Made by a program: the position numbers and the translations under genes. DNA of 64,000 nucleotides, taken from contig VNKQ01000008.1 in NCBI GenBank assembly GCA_016508695.1, forward strand, positions 124,001 to 188,000. Direction: 5' to 3'. This document shows, one piece after another, positions 47,155-56,871 of the stretch (within the stretch, counting starts at the first letter, position 1; every line of letters begins with the position of its first letter). Origin of the DNA: Hyphodiscus hymeniophilus (lineage: Eukaryota > Ascomycota > Leotiomycetes > Helotiales > Hyphodiscaceae). Under the pieces are notes generated by a model that was not told where the DNA came from, made no database searches, and was given only the letters and a program-made list of their open reading frames with translations.

Positions 47155-49476
47155 TTATCCCTCGATGTCGTTACTTGAGATCAGATAGCTAAGGCGACTC
47201 AAACCAAGGCTGTTGACCTCAGCAACTAGATCATGGTAATTCTCTCTGTCCATGATGTTGAAAGAAGACAAGTGATTATCGCAGTATATCTCGCTTTGAA
47301 TATGCTCCTGGCTATACTGGACTCGGTTCGGAAGATGATTATACGTGCTTATAGTAGCTTTGGCAGAAGCTTGGGAACACACATCAAGAGTAGGGTAACA
47401 AGGATCTGTCGATTCATCCGGTTCGTCAAACATCGACCCGTATAGACTATTTCGAGTTGTGTAGGTGTGTTTAGAGCTGCTGGGGAGTTGCTCCACTGTT
47501 TGAAACAACGTGTCTCGGAGGTTATCGAAAGCATCGGGACCTATTAATCCATTTTTCCGGCTTTCATTTATGGCTCTCGAAACCAGCTGGACTGTAGCTA
47601 TGATGTTGTCAGGCCAGGGGTCTATGGCGATAAATGATGTTGCCCCTGGAAGATTCATTGATATGGAGTCGCCTTTTGTCTTTGCAATCCTTTCGCAACC
47701 TTGCCGGACTGGTGCCTTAGCATGAAGACCAAATTTCAAGATGTTGATGGCACCTTGCTCAGAATATGATCTTTCTGCATTGAGATCTGGGAGTAGATCT
47801 CTTCGATTGTTTCTTTCGATTGCTTCTAAGAGTTTGAGTACGCCGAGATGATAGCGAAGCATGGTGTTGACTAACAATATATTAGTACGGAACGAGATAT
47901 TTCGGAGAAGCTTGAGCCAAAGTAATGGGTGGCCAAGTGTATTTGCAAAGGGGTAAAGGTAAATACTAACACCAGCCATATTTTAGGCGCCAAGGAAGAA
48001 ATTGAAGGCGTTGTTCGCAAATATCCATAAGCGGACGAAACGTGATTTTGAACTTCTGTATTGTATCAAGAACCTCCGAGTAATTTTTTGCAAGAATCTT
48101 TTCATCGTATCCTTCTCTCAATGCTTCTTTGAAGATTGCAACTAATTTCCAGAGGTAATAAGTCCAGGTAGCCGTTGCAAGAACGACCCTCGAAACATTT
48201 TCATTGGAGACATCAAATGCATCTCGTCGCCACGTCTCTGTGGCATCGTGGAAAATACATGCCTGGGGTTTGAAGAGACCAAATATGGGTTCTGATTCAA
48301 ACCCAAGGAGTCCGGCAGAAAGACTAAATCTGCAGCTTTCTATCAGGGGTGGGTCATTGTCGAATATCATACCCGCCGCATATGCTGCACTCTCCATACT
48401 AATGAATTCTGCCTCGCAGCCATCTTTGGCCATTGATTTCCACAGGCCGTCCTTGATGCTTCGGAGGATATTTGAAGTATAGAATTGGGAGGCACTTAGT
48501 TGTACGCGCAATTGGTGTAACATTTCTAGTCCAAGTCGCATGCAAGTTTGACCAGTTAAGCCGTCAGCCTCCTCGCCCTTATCAAGTCCACACGGCGTAG
48601 GGGTCAGACCGAAAATGAGTAGTGTCAAAGCAGAACGGTAAGAGTGTTTGTTGATTACTTTCAGCATATCTCTTCGTGCAGTACGCCAGAAATGCCGGAC
48701 TAAAAAGTCGTGGCAGGAATACTGGGGGTAGTGCAGGCCGGAGATCTCTCCCAAGTGTAGCCAACGGGCAGAAAAGCAATGGATGGCCTTGACCAAAGAG
48801 AGATCTAGCTGGTCTGCCTTCTCTCCGTCAACCTTAGAGGTCTCGATAGAGTTGTCCGTAGCCAATCCACTCGCATGTCGTCCTTCAGCAACCCATTTAT
48901 CAAGGGTGACAAATAGTCGCGTGATGCTTATTACGTTCAAGTACGTGTCACCCTTGACTGCACCATCGGAGGATTTGCTATATTTGTCACAGCGAAAGGC
49001 GCTCATGTCGTACCCATCCAAACACGGGCAAGCCCCAATCCAGGTGCCGAGCATGGCTTCAAAGTTCTGGTGATATAGTTCCCAAAGAGTGTCGTGGATT
49101 GATCTCGCGTTCAAATGCAGGCCATGATCGGCTCTCATTCTCCTCTCGTCTGCGCAGCGCCTCGGGGGCATTGCTTGCGTTGATTGCGTTACAGGGAGCA
49201 TGCCCAGGTCTGGAAGGTATCTGTTTCTTGCACGGTAGCTTTTATGCTTTTGCACCCACTGCGGTTGTCAGCCTCTATTCAGACAACGGAGGGGCCACGG
49301 ATACTGACGTTGAAGGTACAAAGTGCATGTTGCTTTGTGCATCTCGAGCATGATTCTCGAAGGGCGTGATTGCCCTCTACAGTAACAAATTTCAAGGCGT
49401 CACACTTCACCCGGGAGTCTCGGCAGCTATCGCAACTGGAGAACTGCTTTCTTCTGAGGGTCGTGATGCCGGCCAT
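47155..49476 (-). CDS. Zn2Cys6 transcription factor with stretched zinc-cluster loop
   Basis: Exons 49476-49309, 49258-47971 and 47870-47155 give 723 aa; introns are 50 nt (GTCAGT) and 100 nt (GTTAGT). The zinc cluster is CX2CX6CX17CX2CX6C (C15 to C53); the 17-residue central loop is clearly longer than the common 5-12. After the cluster comes the expected WVQKHKSYRARNRYLP linker and a helical middle region (LHLGEISGLHYP, LVRHFWRTARRD) as in fungal regulators of this type. It lies on the same strand and just upstream of the fusion enzyme, so it is the natural candidate regulator of that gene and the MFS gene. The target is an inference. Confidence 0.9.
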
Positions 49477-50709
49477 CTTGCAAAAATTAAAAATGGAAAA
49501 TTAAAAGCGTCTGCCAAATGTCAATCGTCGAAAGGTCGCAGTGTATGGGGAGTATGATGTTAGGAAGTGAGAATCTCCACTCTTAAACGCACAAATTGCT
49601 GCATCCCCAGATTACCGACTATTTCCCCCGCATCCGAGTTTCTTAGCTCACAATTCGCGTGCGCGTCTTATTAATCCTACGCCACATGTGGATGTACGGA
49701 TTTACATTATGGATATACAAGAAGCGATATCCGGGCAACTGCACATTTAGAGTATGGCAGAGAAAGCGAGGATAGAGTATAGTGCACATTCGTAGCTCAG
49801 TAGAATTGGAAGATATTACCCATCTCATACCCATTATATGACCCTTTTATGCAATGCGTGTGAATTACTAACGGGTAAGATTTAAGGATAGGTCAAGAAG
49901 CCGGGGCAACAAGATAACTGATCTTCAAAAGTAGCTTCGCTCTCTCCAGACGAATGCGCCACGAATGCGCCGACGAATACGCCAACGAAATCGGCAATCA
50001 GGACTATATTGGACCAAAGCTCCCATTCTTCACTGCAACTTAAATACTGTGACAGCACGTACAAGTGATGCAAAGGAACAGGTTGTGAGGCCGGAGATCC
50101 TGATCTTGTAGGAGATGGCTATATATAAAGGATTTAAAGCTAAGAAAAAAGAAGGAGAAGAGAAAAGGAGGTGCGACAAGTCGCGTACATATACAGGTTA
50201 CTCGTCACGTGTGGCGCTTCCCTAGGCCAGGGCTAGGAGAGACTGAGGGGCCTGCTAGGAGCTTGGTATGGGAGGGAAATGGCAAAATTGTTCCTGTATA
50301 ATCTCAGACGACAAAGTAAGCTCACTGAAGTCCATTTTCGTATTAAGACCTAAGCAGTCGCTGCTCTAACCTGAGCAGGCCCTGAGTCCCAGTCACGCTG
50401 ATGTCTTAGCCGGATCTTGCTTAGGGTTCTCTTTCGGTCCCTTGCGGATCGGCTAAAGTTTTTATATTTTTGGGCCAGGGGCTATTTTACGGAGCATTAC
50501 TATTACAAGTGCTTCGGTTTGGAAGATTGCACTTCGAAGTGCTTGCTTCCGCAGTACAAGACCTGTAAATATTACAAAATAGCGTATGTGCCTTACTATT
50601 TTTCTAAGCCAAAGTAGTCCGGGTCGTAGTAATACAATTCGGACTACGCTTTAATCTCAGACGACAATAAACCCACCATAGTCCACTCTTATCTTTGGTC
50701 CTGAGTACG
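49477..50709. other. Repeat-bearing intergenic region
   Basis: 1.2 kb with two dispersed repeat copies (50299-50455 and 50651-50711). No gene supported. A GTAGCTCAG string at 49793 is not a tRNA (see rejected items). Confidence 0.55.
50299..50455. repeat. Dispersed repeat, copy C
   Basis: Begins TAATCTCAGACGACAA and carries the core CCTAAGCAGTCGCTGCTCTA, then GAGTCCCAGTCACGCTGAT, GGATCTTGCTTAGGG and TTTCGGTCCCTTGCGGATC. It is collinear with copy A at 34091-34262 and differs mostly by transitions. Confidence 0.78.
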
Positions 50710-50711
50710 CT
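50651..50711. repeat. Dispersed repeat, copy D (5' part)
   Basis: Repeats the element start TTAATCTCAGACGACAA and the CCCACCA block seen in copy A, about 350 bp after copy C in the same orientation. It ends at the stop codon of the neighbouring minus-strand gene. Confidence 0.65.
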
Positions 50712-51388
50712 AACAAGGCTGCTGAGTTACGCTGGAGAAGGATCCTCTTCTAGTCCTTCTATATGTCTTTCTCGCATATACCACGCCCATTGCTGTCAAT
50801 ATTGCCCCAACAATTGCACTTGCTAATCCGATTTTATCACTGGTTCCAAACCCATTTTGTCCGTTGAACCTGCAGCAGCAGAACTTGTGCTTGGTGGTAA
50901 CGTTGGAGATACCGTCCCTGAAGAAGAGCTAGTGGACAAACTACCACTGGATAAATTTGGACTTGTTGTAATGGCCCAAACAAAGGGTTAACACCTGTTT
51001 CATAGAAAGAGTTTGGTGTACATACCGTAGCAGCATCGACGCACCAGAACTGCACAGACAGAATTGGCTCCGCTAACCACATGCACTTGCTTGGAGCTAC
51101 TGCATCTACTTGGGCCGCAGGACAGTCTTGGTCCATGTACAGCTTGAGCATTGGCTGCTTTGAGTCATCGCATGTGAAATTGAAACTGGTGACAATAATA
51201 CTGCCTATATTCGCAAGTCCATCGACATTGTCGCAGTCATTATCGTTCTCGTGTCCTGAAAGAGTATATACACCGTTGCCCGCAGGATTTTGGCAAGCCT
51301 TGTCGGTGAAGTACTCGACTGTTCCACCATCTCCCAATACTTGTACAATGGCGGGCGTTAGAAGAAGGATCCAGAAGCGGGGCCTCAT
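50710..51388 (-). CDS. Secreted, probably membrane-anchored Cys-rich protein with frame conflict
   Basis: The first exon (51388 to about 51026) is solid: signal peptide MRPRFWILLLTPAIVQVLG, then a domain of about 100 residues with eight cysteines, ending VQFWCVDAAT at a GTATGT donor. Downstream, one frame (50960-50865) reads a Ser/Thr/Pro linker (SLSTSSSSGTVSPTLPPSTS). A different frame (50865-50710) reads a clear transmembrane helix (IGLASAIVGAILTAMGVVYA) followed by a basic tail RKTYRRTRRG and stop. No simple GT-AG intron links all three parts. The layout is typical of fungal wall-associated type I membrane proteins. Either an unusual splice, a sequencing indel, or a decayed gene explains the conflict. 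I mark the full span; the 3' half is uncertain. Confidence 0.6.
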
Positions 51389-52830
51389 TTCGTTCGTAAA
51401 GATGAAGTTATACAGACATAAACTCGGGCTTTAGGAACATAGGAGAGCTTCAGCTATGCTTCTTTATCAACGAGGAGCAGCAGACCTGTGCCATTTTAAC
51501 TCATTGCGAGGTGGGTGCTACATATGCAGCATTTATCCGATTCGGAGTTGTATCCGAGAAGTGGCTTATTCTGTACCAACCAAATCAAAAGATGACCTCC
51601 AGATTATTGCCTTCTTTGCGGCTGAGGGCTCAACACTCTCCCCAAACGACTTACATACATCATCCGAGAAATGCGATTTGACCAATCAATGAAACAAGGC
51701 GCAGTCAAAAGCTTCCTCACTTCCCAAAATAAAATTCTCGATTCTAAACTTGCGAAGGAAGGATCTCGCAAGGCAAAAGTTCACAATTGTTCAAGGTCAA
51801 AAGCCATGGTGCCAGCCTCGCGATATTTTCGCCCCTTGGCAAATGGCCTTCCGCGTCGTTACAAATAATTCCACAGCCGCACCTCTTATAATGAAAGTAG
51901 CTTGAAATTATCGCTTATAAGGGAGCTTTATAAGTTTTAAAGAGCTCTATTCTGTATGCCTATTTGTGTTGTGGCAGATAGATGCCCAAAAGTCGTATTT
52001 GACTAGTGGTATTCCTGGCCAAGGCGTATTTTGAGCCTTACACCAAGCCCCTCCTTATTCGAAATGTCCTATCTACCGGATTATGCATATCCGTTTTTCT
52101 TTCATACCCCTAGCTTTAAGGTAAGTAGTATAATTCAATGGTTTACTGTAAGAATTTATTGCTCTAGAAGGGCTTTGTATGCATATTGCTTGTACCACAG
52201 CCCCTGTGATGGTCTTAGCGGGCCCGAGGACTTACCGGGGCTGGACGCGCTGCTACGATGCACTCTGTTCATGAATCAATTAAATATAAATGAAAGAACC
52301 CACTAGGCTCTGCAGATGTGTAAAGGTAATAATGTTATTATTTGGTGGACTAAAGAGCGTTGAAGAGGGTTTCGCTTCTAATAAAGACACTTTTATATTT
52401 TGTAGAACTAAAGAGTAAACAGTCACTGGTCACGATAATGGAGAGTATTAACGTGGCTAAGTAGCTTGAGCAGGATGAGGCGAGGTTGAGTAGTGCCTAA
52501 GCAGAGCAGCGATGCTACTAACCGCGTTGGAAGTGAATGTGAAGATATGATAAATCTCCACGAGCAGACGAGCGAGCCAACTAGCGAGTTCCAGGTTGCC
52601 GCGAACTTTTCACGAATGCACGAGATGTACCAAACTACGAACGAATCTCGAATGAAACAGTGGGAGGGCGTGAAAACTAGGAAAGAGCAGATTACGAGGC
52701 ATTGGATTACAATATAGAATGAAGTGTGATTGTGACGTATAGAATATGAAAAAAGACCAACATCCATTTAAGACAACGCTGTTTGGGGATTTACATTGAG
52801 CTGCAAGATACATGATGACCACGTAGTAGT
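51389..52830. other. Intergenic region, no gene seen
   Basis: 1.4 kb between the promoter of the secreted-protein gene and the 3' end of the ACS transporter gene. ORFs at 51456-51868, 52031-52306 and 52423-52822 have no recognisable feature. Partly AT-rich. Confidence 0.5.
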
Positions 52831-54345
52831 CTACAGGATATATCGGAAGTTCGTGCTACTCTCCGTCTCATTCCCGATCTCATCCTCAAGGTTGACCTCA
52901 GCCTGAACAGGTCCATACTTGGCATCGAGTCGGTTGTTGAGGTGTTTGAGCCAGCCAATCTGGACAAAGGCAAGGCAGGCGGCAATGGTGCAGGCCCCAA
53001 ATGAGATGTAAAATCCCTTGTGATAGTGAGGTGCCTCCGACAGAGGAAAGATGTGGGTACCGAGTAGAGGACCACACTGACCCACGAAGTTCATGAGAAT
53101 GAAAGCTGCACCTCTTTTGCTGTCGGTTCCATTGTTGTTGGAGACCCACGAAAGGATGAGTCCAATGCATGGGTAGAGACCGCCGGTGACGAGGAATAGG
53201 GCGAAGTACTTAACGGCGACCTTGTTTACCAAGATCAAAATCAGGTAACCTACAGCACCCATTCCACTGCAGATCGCTAAGAAGATGCCTCGTCGCTGAA
53301 ATCGATCAGACAAGAACCCGACGCCCAACACCACCAAGGAGGCGAAGAGATATGGTGGCGCAGATAATCCTTGGGCTCGAATAGAGGTATATCCCATGCC
53401 GTGAAGAATTGCAGGTATATAGATGGGCAGCGATGAGTAGCTGACGTTGAACAAGAAGTACATGATAGTCGTGATCCAGTTCTTAAGGTCTAGAAGACTC
53501 CAGAAGAACTCTCTGAGCTTGAGCTTTCTGCTTCTTTCCGCATTTCCGACTTGTCGAATCGTCCTGGCCGTGGCGATGTTCCTTTCCTTTTCGTTGAGAA
53601 ACTGGCAATCCAGAGCATTACTGGGCAGCCAGTAATAGCCGAACAGACCAACCAGAATAGCAGGAAGTCCTTCAACGAGGAACAACACTCGCCAACCAGC
53701 GATAGCATGTTTGTGAAGCGTTATAAAGTACGCAAACGCGCCGGCAAATGAGGCTGCTAGAGGTGCGATGGAAACGTACCATCCAAGGCGTCGAGCCATC
53801 TCCTTTCTATAGTAGAAGAAAGAGAAGAAGTAGGCCAATCCAGGACTGTAGGAAGATTCGAAGATGCCAAGGAGTAGTCGGAGCACAAGCATTCCACCGA
53901 AGTTCTGAGCAGCACCGCACGCTCCAGCAATGATTCCCCAGATGCAAATAACGGTGGGAACATAGTAGCGAGCCGGAAAGATCTTGTAGAACACAGTCTG
54001 CCAGTCAAACAAGAGGTATCCAAGGTAGAGAATAGTCAGAAGCCACTGGTACTGGCTATCGCTGATGCCAAGATCCTTGGACATACCCGCCGTATTGGCG
54101 TTTCCAATGTTGCCTCGGTCCATATAGGCAAGCAGGTAGGCGCCAGAAACATAGCCAAGCACAATGATATCAAGCTTCAAGAGAAGCCTGCCTTCCTCAG
54201 CGTCGGTGTATTGGAAAGCAAGAGCATCCAGTCTGGCGACATCTTCGGCTTTGTCGGTAGGCGCGGTATTGGTTTCGATCCTCTCTTCCACAAAGTCGCT
54301 CTCTTGTTTGGATTGCACTACAGGCTGGGGGCCTTCGGAAGCCAT
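52831..54345 (-). CDS. MFS transporter, anion:cation symporter (ACS/Dal5-like) family
   Basis: Intronless, 504 aa from ATG 54345 (MASEGPQPVV); the frame is open 14 codons further but lacks an earlier ATG. Twelve hydrophobic segments are present with ACS hallmarks: LLKLDIIVLGYVSGAYLLAY then MDRGNIGNA in helix 1, LLLGIFESSYSPG in helix 4-5 and YYRKEMARRLGWY in the loop after it, plus WVSNNNGTDSKRGAA late in the protein. Family members import organic anions such as allantoate, pantothenate, nicotinate, tartrate and other carboxylates with protons at the plasma membrane. It is transcribed away from the LeuB-type gene with a 608-bp shared promoter, so it probably moves the pathway substrate or product. 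Confidence 0.93.
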   Translation of the reverse strand: MASEGPQPVVQSKQESDFVEERIETNTAPTDKAEDVARLDALAFQYTDAEEGRLLLKLDIIVLGYVSGAYLLAYMDRGNIGNANTAGMSKDLGISDSQYQWLLTILYLGYLLFDWQTVFYKIFPARYYVPTVICIWGIIAGACGAAQNFGGMLVLRLLLGIFESSYSPGLAYFFSFFYYRKEMARRLGWYVSIAPLAASFAGAFAYFITLHKHAIAGWRVLFLVEGLPAILVGLFGYYWLPSNALDCQFLNEKERNIATARTIRQVGNAERSRKLKLREFFWSLLDLKNWITTIMYFLFNVSYSSLPIYIPAILHGMGYTSIRAQGLSAPPYLFASLVVLGVGFLSDRFQRRGIFLAICSGMGAVGYLILILVNKVAVKYFALFLVTGGLYPCIGLILSWVSNNNGTDSKRGAAFILMNFVGQCGPLLGTHIFPLSEAPHYHKGFYISFGACTIAACLAFVQIGWLKHLNNRLDAKYGPVQAEVNLEDEIGNETESSTNFRYIL

Positions 54346-54953
54346 TTCTGATAAGATTTCTCTGCTTGAAAAGATTGGCAAAGGCAAGAGATGAGTTGGG
54401 ATGAGAGGTTCGAACGAAGGAGAAGGGACCCATTTAATAGCAATAAATCAAAGCGCCAAGGGGTGAGTCTTTGATGGTAACTCGGTCTTCGGGACCACGT
54501 ACCAACTTCTCGTCTCAAGCATACGAATTGCTGGACTGCCAATGTTTGCCAATGTTCACTAAGCATGCTAGCATGGCTACCCCGTGTGGGGAGGAGATCC
54601 CGGCCACGCATGCCCACATATTGCCTATTGCCTGTAACGTGAGTCTCAGGTCCTGTCAGCATAGCTATACCCGTCGCGGGGTACTGTACCGAGTACGTGG
54701 GGTGGTGATGATGGTGGAAACCCCCACACCCCACGGATCGAGCCTTCCACCTGGGTTCCCACTCTGACGGTTAAAGCCAGTTTAGCGAGCGCCCCCTTTT
54801 CCGGCAAACGGTTGCTCGGCATCCCATCACTTCACGTGGCCTTGACACAAACATGCTCTATTATAATGCGTAAGTGTGCTCCATATGTGACTTTGAATAC
54901 TTTGTAATCTCACATCTTTCATCTCACAGAGATTACCAAGCCAATCATCAGCC
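54346..54953. promoter_or_regulatory. Bidirectional promoter, transporter / LeuB-like gene
   Basis: 608 bp between divergent start codons. It contains CCGGCAAACGG at 54801-54811, an everted CCG-N5-CGG arrangement of the type bound by Zn2Cys6 dimers. A TTATAAT is seen near 54860, about 95 bp before the LeuB-like start. The functional reading is an inference. Confidence 0.5.
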
Positions 54954-56093
54954 ATGCCTTCTTTCAATATTCTCGTCCTCGGGGGAGACCATATCGGTCC
55001 CGAGGTCGTTGGCGAAGCAGTCAAAGTACTACGCGCCGCTGAAGCTCATCCCGCGGTTTCCAAGAAGAATGTCAGCTTCAACCTTGACCATGATCTACTC
55101 GGTGGTCAGTCGATTGACGCTCACGGCATCCCGTTGACCCCAGAAGTCGTTGAGAAGGCAAAGAAATCGCACGCCGTGCTCTTTGGTGCCGTTGGTGGCC
55201 CCAAATGGGGCATGACTGGAGCGCTTCGTCCGGAGACGTCCGTGTTGGATTTACGGAAGGCGTTGAACTGCTGGGCCAACATTCGGCCAGCCAAGGTTCC
55301 TTCCCCTGGTGTAGCTAAATGCTCGCCCGTCAAGGAGTCTGTAGTTTCAGGCACAGATTTCATCGTGCTTCGAGAAAACTGTGGTGGAGTCTATTTCGGC
55401 GAGAAGAAAGAGACCCCTGACTATGCCCACGACGTATGGGGTTATCATCGATGGGAGATTGAGCGAATTGCCCGAATGGCTGCCTACCTTGCTAAAAAGC
55501 ACGGAGGTGCAGCCGGCCCCAGTAAGATCACGTCTATCGACAAAGCCAACGTTTTGGCTGTGTGTAGATTGTGGCGAGATGCTGTCGCCAAGGTCCATGA
55601 TGCTGAATTTCCTGAGATACCCCTAACCAATCAATTGTCGGACTCTTTGGCCTTGATCATGGTCAAGAACCCTCGCTCCCTTAACGGAATTGTCCTGTGT
55701 GACAACATTTTTGGAGACTTGTTCTCGGACGAAGCTGCTGCTATTATTGGATCTCTCGGATTCAGCCCATCTGCATGCTTGGCTGGTATTCCAGGAGAAG
55801 AGAAGACGACTGGCATGTATGAGCCCAGTCACGGGTCTGCTCCAGATCTGGCCCCAAACAAGGCCAACCCTATTGCAACGATCCAAAGTGCTGCCATGAT
55901 GCTGCGGTACAGCTGCGACTTGGACTTTGTGGCTGATGCTATTGATGAGGCCATCAGCATTGCTCTTGATGACAAGTCGGCTGGTGGGCTGGAGATTAGA
56001 ACCGGGGATATTGGAGGATCTGCGTCGACTACGGAGATGGGAGATGCGGTGGTTTCTGCCCTGAAGCAGGTTCTGAATAAGATTAAAGACTGA
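54954..56093 (+). CDS. 3-isopropylmalate dehydrogenase-like enzyme (LeuB/Leu2 family paralog)
   Basis: Intronless, 379 aa, full length for the family. Beta-decarboxylating dehydrogenase residues are all present: Arg101, Arg111, Arg140, Tyr147, Lys197 (in SIDKANVL), Asp230, Asp255 and Asp259; the NAD site GSAPDLAPNKANPIA fits NAD+ use. The canonical reaction oxidises 3-isopropylmalate and decarboxylates it to 4-methyl-2-oxopentanoate in the cytosol. The substrate loop reads LRPETSVLDLRK (91-102), where leucine enzymes usually have RPEQGLLKLRK. The strand usually reading RELVGG or RELTGG is RENCGG at 140-145. These changes, plus the location beside a regulator and transporter, suggest a specialised paralog and not the housekeeping gene. 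It is followed after 778 bp by the matching isomerase on the same strand. Confidence 0.93.
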   Translation: MPSFNILVLGGDHIGPEVVGEAVKVLRAAEAHPAVSKKNVSFNLDHDLLGGQSIDAHGIPLTPEVVEKAKKSHAVLFGAVGGPKWGMTGALRPETSVLDLRKALNCWANIRPAKVPSPGVAKCSPVKESVVSGTDFIVLRENCGGVYFGEKKETPDYAHDVWGYHRWEIERIARMAAYLAKKHGGAAGPSKITSIDKANVLAVCRLWRDAVAKVHDAEFPEIPLTNQLSDSLALIMVKNPRSLNGIVLCDNIFGDLFSDEAAAIIGSLGFSPSACLAGIPGEEKTTGMYEPSHGSAPDLAPNKANPIATIQSAAMMLRYSCDLDFVADAIDEAISIALDDKSAGGLEIRTGDIGGSASTTEMGDAVVSALKQVLNKIKD

Positions 56094-56871
56094 TAGATAT
56101 TTAATTCATGCGATGCGATAGAGCACTCTTCTTGCAGCCACGTGACTTGGACTAATTGTGAGCGAACCAGGTGACGGGGAATACCTCGCTTTGCTCGCCC
56201 AGCAGTAAAGGATTTCAACCCTTCTCCATTTCAAGGTAACTACCATAATTTGGTCAAAGTTGTCCAATACTCATGAAGTTCAATCACATTTTATTGATAT
56301 GATCCTCGCAAGGCAAATTGTTGTTTTCGACCTCGGTTCCTGGCCAGGGGTTAACAGGTATGCTACAAATTTTGCTTCGACCACTACGGACGAAGTGGCT
56401 ACCGGCTCAATTCGAAGGTTGGTCATTCCCGGGACTCTGTACGAGACCCAAACAGTCACTCTTGATATCTGCCGAACAGCGAGTGGCCCTTGCAGTTCAC
56501 CCCCGACCTGCATAAGCGAGATCTAGACAACATGGTAATGTGCGGGGCACAGCTCTCATGCTATAACCGGAACTTTATCCTAGAAGAATTTCCACTTATA
56601 CATTTTCCTGATATTGGTCAGCTCACTTGGCAAATGCAGTACACTCAGCTATAACCGTGAAATGGCTCTTTCACGATTTCACATCCCGAAACATAGACGC
56701 CGCTACTGTTTTCCCTCTCGCCCCCACACTCCGGATATGCTGACCCCACAACTTCCACAACAAGTCACGATATCAGTGCACAGGTCGACTTTTCAGAAAC
56801 TATACCAAAGTCTACACGCACTGCTGGAAACATACCAGTAAGCCAACTTTAAGGCGATTGTAACTGCTATC
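56094..56871. other. Promoter region of the isomerase gene
   Basis: 778 bp. No gene is supported; ORFs at 56260-56526 and 56614-56841 look random. I find no clean CCG-N4-CGG motif here. Confidence 0.5.

Noticed and set aside
49792..49810. tRNA-like string GTAGCTCAG
   Set aside because: No matching B box, anticodon arm or acceptor pairing within 100 bp.
54346..54387. Longer N-terminus of the ACS transporter
   Set aside because: The extension has no ATG; the first ATG is at 54345.
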